Shown: in pieces, positions 57,013 to 64,000 of the stretch
Position numbering within the stretch: position 1 is the stretch's first letter
Layout: the number at the start of each line of letters is the position of its first letter
Source of the DNA: Syngnathus acus
Taxonomy: Eukaryota; Chordata; Actinopteri; Syngnathiformes; Syngnathidae
NCBI RefSeq assembly: GCF_901709675.1
Contig: NC_051093.1
Span: 6,159,053 to 6,223,052 of the forward strand
DNA: 64,000 nt
Reading direction: 5' to 3'
Position numbers and translations under genes: made by a program
Notes under the pieces: model-generated
The model's database searches: none
The model's input: only the letters and a program-made list of their open reading frames with translations
Told to the model about the DNA's origin: nothing

Positions 57013-60000
57013 ATGACAATCAGAACAGCACGTCCAGACCGAGTGCAACATTTTCGACGTCTGCAGTGTCTGAAAAAGGTGAGTCATTTTTATACACATT
57101 CATTGTATCAGTTATTTATTCACTGCTTGAAATGTTTTTGTGTCATTTTTTTATAGTTAGTGCTCCAAATTACAATGAAAAAATATTTTCACAATGAATG
57201 GAATAAATTGTACAAATGTGCTTCAACAAAAGAGATCTTTTTTCATGTAAATGATGTGTCTGGCTGATTTATTACCATTATATGTCATTTACAGTTGGAT
57301 ACCATTGTGGTTGAGATGCAAGACCCCAAAAGTGGTCTTAAAGGCTCTGAACAAAAACTCAACGTCACCACCATTCCACATGTCATTGCTGGTAAAACAC
57401 CAATGTAGAGAAGTAGGAATTAATTGAGAATTGTGAATTAACTGCCTGTTTGATCATTATCAACATTTACATACACATTTGAATTTACATTTCAATTGAA
57501 TGACAATTTATTTCTATCAGTCTTTAAAAAAAAACTGGCTGAAAAGGAGTAGGTGAGTGGCAAAAGCATAATAAATGCAATTCTGGGGAAATAATTGCAT
57601 TTTAAAAAGCATTTTAAAAAGCTGAGAGTGAACACAAGCTGTCACGGATGTCTAAGCTCCTACAACAGACTATATATATAAAGAAGGCCTCAATTGGATG
57701 AGCATTGCACACTTCTTTAGAAGACAAACTAGGACTTTAATCTGGTCAGAGATCAGGAGTGGAAAAGGTCAACCTATCTGGATGTTACATGGCCTCACAT
57801 TGTTTTCTTTAAAGGATATATTTAGTACCTCCTGTAGATAAAATTATTAAATACATTTTGTTTGCATACTTGCAAATTATTATCGGTCTCCAAACAGGTA
57901 AAGACATCATTGCATGGATTACTAACAAGATGAAGATCACTGTAGAAGGTATATGTAATAAAAATATTTAAAGTCTGTCATTTTACAAATTTGACATATC
58001 CACCTCATATCATTAATTTGTCTTGCAGAGGCCCAGACCTTTGGAACCATGTTAGTGGCCTATGGTTACATCTATGCCCTGGAGAACCACAAGAAACTGG
58101 TCATGTGCAATGACAACAGCCTTTATCGGTTTCAGGTAGAGAAAAAAAAAAGAAGTTTGTGAGCTTGTAAAGCAGAATATGGATTTGTATGCAGAAATAG
58201 GCCATTACGAAGATACTTCTATGAGACAAACCAGTAGAATAAAAGAATCAAATACTATCCGGCTCTGTTTGGTATCGATGGCAGTACTGATGCCTGCAGG
58301 CTAAAATTGATTGATAGCACGGACAGTTCCAGTTCACAAATCCCCAGTCAGCCTCTGCCAGCCTAACCTTTGCTGCTCCATTTACAATATTTGTAAATGT
58401 GTTGTGGTTTGTGGAGTATGCGTATTTGATGCATTTAATGTATTTATAATTAATTATTATTTTTTAATTAGTTTATTATTTTTAATTAATTAGCAGTCCG
58501 TTACAGTCTATGTGGTATTGTATCTACTGTAGTTGACAGTCAAACAAACATGTCTACTTTATTACTTCAGTACATATTCTTTTACTTAAGTAAAAAAAAA
58601 AAGTATTTATTTGATCTACTTTTACCAAGAGTGTCAGTGCCAGTCAATTAGTATCTTACTGACCGAGCACCTTCTCATTTTATTCTCCATGTTTACCATT
58701 CTAGACGCCATACTTTTGGCCGACGCAAAAATGGGTTGCAGATGATACGGACTATGGTGATTATGACACTGAATTTGTCTATATATTTATATATATACAT
58801 ACACCTGACTCTTTTTCGTCTTTTAGCTATTTACCTGGCAAAGAGAAACATCCGCAAGCAAGGCATACTGGAACCTTACGAACAGGTAAAAAAAGCAACG
58901 TTGTCGTCCTTATTTAGGCATTAAATAGTCCATTTTGGGTCTCATTGTAATCATGGCAACTTGATTTGTGAGTTACTTGATCTTCATTTGTGAGTGAACA
59001 GGATTAAAAAAATTACAAAGTGGCCACTTGGACTTACTGCATGTCAAGAATTATTGCGCAAGCTTCTTATCGACTGTTCTTGACATTGTCATTCATGTCG
59101 TGGGTCTCTACAAAAAGCTAACATTTTTCAACTTTCTGCATTTGTTTAAAAAAAAAAAAGGCAGATTACAACCACCTGCATAAATGGCTATTCCACAAGT
59201 GGGATTTTATCGTGATGCAGGCCACCGAGCAATACAAGTACGTGTTTCCATCTTCCGACTTATTTGGTTCAATTTGTTCATAGACAAATGTGAGAATTTA
59301 TTTTCTTTGTTAGAGCTGGTAGAGAGAGAAAGAAGCCAGATCGTGTTGTGTTTGATTGCCAGGAGAGAGCTTACTGGATTGTGAACAGACCACCAGTGAG
59401 TGTCTCTATATGTGTTATGTCATTTTACAAAATGTACTTTTTGTACAAATCCAATGTATTTGTGTCCAGCGTCGTACTTATAGCGCTTTGGATATTGGCC
59501 CAGACCGCCTTATTGATCCTAACACAGACGAGGTAACAGGTCAGTCTTCACTCACTCAGTTTTAAACTGTCACACCATTTGTGCTCACACTAATTTATTC
59601 ACTTTGTTTTCTTTCAGGTTTCCTACTTTGATGATAAAAGCGTGACAGTTTTCTGTGTTCTAATTTAACGACAGTTGTGTTTATTCCCAACGATGTAGAC
59701 GTCATTCTTCTTATTCAGTTCTCAAAATACCGTATTTTCCGCACTATAAGGCGCACCGGATTATAAGGCGCACCTTCAATGAATGGCCCATTTTAAAAGT
59801 TTGTCCATATACAAGATATATACATTTGGCCCGCGGGCCGGACTTTGGACACGCCTGCTGTAGTGGCTCAATATTGGTCCATATACACTACCGTTCAAAA
59901 GTTTGGGGTCACAAAATTGTTTGGGTGACCCCAAACTTTTGAACGGTAGTGTAAATATTATTATAATAAAATATTATGAATTAAATATTATAAATTATAT

Positions 60001-61790
60001 CTTATATTTGTATAAGATTATATATAATCTATGAATATAAGTATACATATATATTATAAGATTTTTTACACAGAAGATTATATATATAATCTATAAATAA
60101 TTATCTAAATAAATATATACACTACCGTTCAAAAGTTTGGGGTCACCCAAACAATTTTGTGACCCCAAACTTTTGAACGGTAGTGTATAAGGCGCACCTG
60201 ATTATAAGGCGCACTGTCAGCTTTGAGAAAATTGGAAGTTTTTAGGTGCGCCTAATAGTGCGGAAAATACGGTAGTAGTTTTTGTTATTACTCAAAACAC
60301 TGTGTTTCATCAGAGAACAAATTAAAATGAAGGTTTTCCTTTGTGTTTCTTTCAGAAAATCACATTTGACCAATACAGACGCATGGTAAGAAGTGGCTGT
60401 CAAACATGGACGCAAAAACTTTGTGTCTGTGTTATAGTTTGTCAAACGCCAAATGAAATTTTGTCTTTTACTCTAGAACATGTTCTACCAGCAAGCTATC
60501 ATGAGGTCAAAAGTCAAATCCAGTGTGTCGCTTGGGGCGTAAGTTGAAATTGATTATCTTGGAAGTACCCTATAAGTTTTAATTACATCCCGTCATTCCC
60601 ACCATCAGGAGACGGATTTGTTTATCGTTACAGTGCCATATATACGTATATGATCAGTTTTTAAATGTACTCTTCCTAATAATTGTGTCCCGACAGATTG
60701 GTTAAGTATATTACAACCTACAAAAACCATGATCCCTTCCTGGCACCTTGCCTACCCAGCAACCCCTGGCAGACAGACAATGACTCTTACTGGAATCTCA
60801 ATATGAGAAGGTCAGAGCAATACAGGATAAAAAAATAAAAGAGCATAGTGTCGAGATTCTCATGCATGTATTGTAAACAGGGTTGATGTTCCGACAAAAA
60901 TGCGAGTGGAGCGTTGGTCCTTCAGCTTGTTTGAATTACTGACTGATCTGCGAGGCAGGGACGACTTCAAGATCTTCCTAAAGAAGGAGTTTAGTGGTAT
61001 GTTTTTTTTTTTTTCAATATTATTTTCTGACTGAGCATTTTTCATTTGCTTCCTGACTGTATTTCACCATTTTGGTCACATTTGATTATGTATTACTCAT
61101 AATTCTGTTTATTCTAGGGGAGAATTTAGCCTTCTGGGAAGCAGCTGAGGAGCTCAAGTGGGGAACTGCAGCTTCCATGTCAACCAAAGCTGAGACCATC
61201 TTTAAGTAAGTCAAAAACATGCATTTTGGAAGGCAAGTTAGACAACATAATTCTTCTTTTTTTTTTTTTTTCCAGGGCTTTTCTGGCCCCTGGCGCCCCC
61301 CGCTGGATCAACATTGATGGCAGGACTATGGGTCTGACAGTGAAAGGCCTGGACCATCCTCACCGCTATGTGCTGGAGGCTGCACAAACACATGTCTTCT
61401 TGCTCATGAAAAAGGATACCTTCTTCCGTTACCTCAAGTCACCAGTGTACAAGGACATTCAGAAGAAGGCATTGAACCCTGAGCCTCATAACTTCAGGTT
61501 AGTGACTAAAGTACTAATCACATTCTGTTTCATCTTACCTGGAGTTGAACAGAAACCTTGAACATGTCAAGAAGAATATCATCCAGTTCAAAAAGTCAGT
61601 TGGTAACAGTCATCTCTTTCTTTGTCATTGTAGTCAAGCCCAGTTGGAGCAAAACGCTCAGAATCGAAGCCCGGGTATCCATCCCATCATCCTTTGGAAG
61701 CAAGAAGAAGAGGAAAAGGCAAAGGCTGCTGCTGCCTCTGCCCCTGTCGATGTCAAAGCCATGATGAGTAAAATTGACAGAAAGAAGTAA
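57013..61790 (+). CDS. rgs9: Regulator of G-protein signalling 9
   Basis: Sixteen exons: 57013-57078, 57295-57391, 57898-57948, 58029-58135, 58705-58756, 58827-58885, 59161-59237, 59314-59395, 59470-59532, 60356-60385, 60477-60538, 60697-60810, 60881-60996, 61118-61205, 61276-61497 and 61634-61790. They join in phase to 480 residues, close to the 484 of retinal RGS9-1. R7-family RGS proteins accelerate GTP hydrolysis by transducin/Go-type alpha subunits as a complex with Gbeta5. The N-terminus MTIR matches RGS9. Domains: DEP about 30-110 ([14 protein letters not shown]), linker ([23 protein letters not shown]), G-gamma-like around [21 protein letters not shown] box from [10 protein letters not shown] through [12 protein letters not shown] to [11 protein letters not shown]. 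The long RGS9-2 tail is absent; it ends SKIDRKK. RGS11 is the alternative; MTIR and gna13 linkage favour rgs9. Confidence 0.93.
59728..60274. mobile_element. MITE with 30-bp terminal inverted repeats in rgs9 intron 9
   Basis: The ends read TACCGTATTTTCCGCACTAT and, inverted, ATAGTGCGGAAAATACGGTA, extending to AAGGCGCACC/GGTGCGCCT with one mismatch. This is a very common vertebrate MITE end. TA at each edge could be the target duplication. A second element is nested inside. Confidence 0.85.
59886..60188. mobile_element. Nested Tc1/mariner-like MITE with foldback ends
   Basis: Each end is itself a palindrome: CACTACCGTTCAAAAGTTTG followed by GGGTCAC, a short loop and the reverse complement (59,886-59,953 and 60,119-60,188). 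The two end palindromes are reverse complements of each other, and the interior is AT-rich. CACTACCGTTCAAAAGTTTGGGG is a known Tc1-like terminus in fish (recall). Confidence 0.75.
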
Positions 61791-61909
61791 AAGTTGGTTG
61801 CACGAGTAGAACGGATACATAAATCATTTCTATTATATTCTAAGACATAACCTTATTTGTAATCGCATTAGCTGCCTATTTAGTTGGACAACACATCTGG
61901 TGTTGTAGA

Positions 61910-61915
61910 AATAAA
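61910..61915 (+). terminator. Polyadenylation signal of rgs9
   Basis: AATAAA 120 bp past the stop codon, the only one close by. Confidence 0.6.
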
Positions 61916-61994
61916 TGCTACATTTAATCTTCTATCAGTCCCGTCAAATATTTTTGGGCTGTCTGGATGTTTTAAGGTACGTTTTCTTGGTAGT

Positions 61995-62062
61995 ATACAT
62001 ATATATATAAATATAATATATATATACACGTGTATATATATATAAATATATATATACGTATA
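61995..62062. repeat. AT-rich (TA)n microsatellite
   Basis: Alternating TA with interruptions, between the convergent ends of rgs9 and cog1. Confidence 0.85.
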
Positions 62063-62385
62063 TTAAATCACATGGTGGAAGTTTGGAAAATATTTATACA
62101 ACTCAAAGATTCAGTCCACAGTTTTATTCTAAACATAATTTTGATAATTATAAGATAAGCGGTTCAGATAATGGTTGCATGGATGGAAAGGTTGCAGCTA
62201 ACAAAAATCCCCATATGCTCTATCTCAAAAAATTACAGTTTGACATAAATAAAAATCATTTTCATACAGAAATTTGTCCTTTGTTCAAATGTGCCGTTAT
62301 TCAGGCGGCAGAGTAAAATTCCAAACGTAGCCCTAATTAGCAAATAGACATGATGCTGACGACAAAAAAAGTGTATGTTAAGTTA

Positions 62386-63953
62386 TTATTTGGTCATGCC
62401 AGATAGCCAACCGAGTTTAAATAAAGATTGAGAGTTTGTGTCTTCTTCTTCTGCCATCTGTCGGAAGAGGCTGCCCGGCTGGAAGCTTTCCAGACTGTCT
62501 GCTGAGGATGATGGAATAGGCTGCAATGGAAAGTAAAAACACCATCATAAATGTTGAAATGTACATCAACTTGAACAAAATGCAATATAACCCCAATTGC
62601 AGTGTTTTTAGTAGAACAAAAACAAATCCCTTTCAGCCTTCTCATCCTAACTGTAGCCCACTGTTGCAAACTGTATCATAATTGCATTTGAATTAAATCA
62701 TTTACTGTTTAGCTTTACAAACAACATCATCTCATACCATGAATCTCGGTGAGTTGGATTGGATGTAATCAATTCATACGTTTTTTTGTAAACCAGTCCA
62801 GGTACTTGATTAAGGTTGACAGCAGATCATTTTGGCCGTGGTGTAGGTTTTACCAACGAGTATGAAAAGATTAGTAATACCAAAGCATCATAGAATTCCT
62901 TCATTTTCATTCAATCAATCACAATTAATTTCTAATAGCATGATGAAACTCAAATGCACCAAAATGAAGAAAAAAAAAAGCCCTTTGACTAATACTGCAA
63001 CCAAACAAACAAACAAACAAACACACTGATGAACTTGCCTGGCTTTCTCGCACTCAAAATGTCTGGGAAAATTGAACAAACCACATTTAAGCGGGATTAA
63101 ACACAACAATAAAAAAATGGCAAAAAAATGAAGGCTGACCATATTTGACAATTTTCCACAGTCGAGAACAGAAATTGGTACTCACCGGCTGGTGTGATTC
63201 ATTGGAGCCTTTGACGGTTGACTTCGATTTGCGCCTATCATACATGCTGAGGGGCAACAACCCAAACCTGTGGGAGGACAAAACCGATGGCAAATTAATT
63301 ATTATAACTACAGGTACATCTAAACAAATCATTCTAAATGTTCAAACCTGATTTGGGTGTTGGCCATTGGAAGGATGTTGTAAGGCTCCTGAGTGTTGAC
63401 ACTGCTGCTCCTCGGAGCAAACTGCTTTTCTGAGCCAGTCACCAGTCCAAACAGTACCTGAAAACCAACATTCAGGGGGAAAGCAATTGCATTGAAGTCA
63501 CCCTTTGCAACATGTTTATTGATGAAAAGTTTCAAGTATGGTACCGATGTTCTTTGGGAGAGACGACTAAGGTTTGCATTCAGTGGCGGTGTGAACACAT
63601 CCAGGTCAAAAGGGTCAATGTGACCCTCCAACCAATCACAAACTTCCTGCATCCTGAAAGACAACACCAAAAATGTCTTTTCATTTAACATATTCCCATG
63701 CTGTATTCATATTCTAACTTTCTTTATACATTTGACCCATTTTAGCATTCATGGTTATTTAGGTTTGACCTTTTTTAATTCACTTGGATCTTTTCAAATA
63801 TTTCTTGACAACTACTTGACAATATTACCTGGGATCTTGATGGAATTTGGCGGTCTTGTCTTCTTCCATATTGGCAGACAAAGTAGTGTTAAGATAACGG
63901 AGGTCAAACATCATCTGCAATGCTCTGTTCTGAGTCATTGGAAACGCTCCTTC
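62386..63953 (-). CDS. cog1: Conserved oligomeric Golgi complex subunit 1, C-terminal part
   Basis: Five exons on the minus strand: 63953-63829, 63653-63545, 63457-63348, 63267-63186 and 62520-62386. They join in phase to the last 186 residues; the rest lies beyond the right edge. COG1 is a lobe-A subunit of the COG tether for retrograde vesicles at the Golgi. Recognised from PMTQNRALQMMFDLRYLN, DPFDLDVFTPPLNANLSRL, QRTSVLFGLVTGSEKQFAPR, EPYNILPMANTQIRFGLLPL, GSLFRQMAEEED and the C-terminus SLFKLGWLSGMTK, all close to human COG1. The gene converges on rgs9; the stop codons are about 600 bp apart. Confidence 0.95.
62999..63024. repeat. (AAAC)n short microsatellite
   Basis: Five to six CAAA units in the last intron of cog1. 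Confidence 0.85.
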
Positions 63954-64000
63954 CTGAAAGCAGACAAATTATGCTCTCAAATTCTAATTCTATGATCATT

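Noticed and set aside
59618-59667. Alternative rgs9 exon after a TTTCAG acceptor
   Set aside because: The frame meets a stop (after [16 protein letters not shown]) and there is no donor; the exon at 60,356 continues the protein in phase.

Overview
The window is teleost fish nuclear DNA. It is AT-rich, with short exons, GT-AG introns of 80 to 2,200 bp and fish-type dispersed repeats. Each protein recognised is a vertebrate family member. Seven genes were rebuilt exon by exon: prkar1a (-), an arpc1 gene (+), wipi1 (+), slc16a6 (+), a C7orf57 homologue (+), gna13 (+), rgs9 (+), plus the 3' part of cog1 (-). From recall, PRKAR1A, WIPI1, SLC16A6, GNA13, RGS9 and COG1 all lie on human 17q24-q25, so most of the window is a conserved synteny block. 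arpc1 and the C7orf57 homologue are not from that block in human and look like fish-side differences.

Layout. 1-4.4 kb: intergenic, with one unassigned exon-like segment on the minus strand. 4.4-8.4 kb: prkar1a. 9.7-12.5 kb: arpc1. 13.1-20.4 kb: wipi1 with a CCAAT/CRE promoter and long 3' UTR. 20.4-23.4 kb: repeat-bearing intergenic DNA. 23.4-29.1 kb: slc16a6. 29.5-31.9 kb: the C7orf57 homologue with CRE and RFX X-box motifs upstream. 32-38.6 kb: gna13, whose second intron carries two hAT-type elements with intact 8-bp target duplications. 38.6-41 kb: gna13 3' UTR and flank. 41.06-41.35 kb: an orphan CpG-rich segment. 41.9-56.0 kb: a large inverted repeat. 57.0-61.9 kb: rgs9. 62.4 kb to the end: cog1, tail-to-tail with rgs9.

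The most unusual region is the 14-kb inverted repeat between gna13 and rgs9. Arms of about 5.2 kb mirror each other around position 48,944. From the outside in, each arm has about 482-bp tandem units with tRNA-like pol III boxes and CCAAT/GC-box clusters, then a 214-bp tandem repeat whose units each carry a splice-site-bounded 55-bp segment, then a segment with opposed YY1-like motifs, a LINE-like 3' tail, and a 36-bp minisatellite. The minisatellite continues through the asymmetric centre and reverses orientation at about 47.5 kb. The consensus 36-bp unit is stop-free in all six frames, which explains the very long but probably non-coding ORFs there. The arms differ by a few substitutions and indels, so this is either a real young palindrome or an assembly fold-back later altered by polishing.

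Functional links. prkar1a (PKA regulatory subunit), gna13 (G alpha 13) and rgs9 (GTPase accelerator for transducin/Go-type alpha subunits) are signalling genes. wipi1 (autophagy), arpc1 (branched actin), slc16a6 (monocarboxylate-type transport) and cog1 (Golgi tethering) are cell-biological housekeeping or transport genes. They are independent transcription units and nothing suggests joint regulation beyond shared synteny. Exon coordinates come from reading splice sites and checking reading phase by hand; a 1-2 bp slip is possible next to homopolymers.
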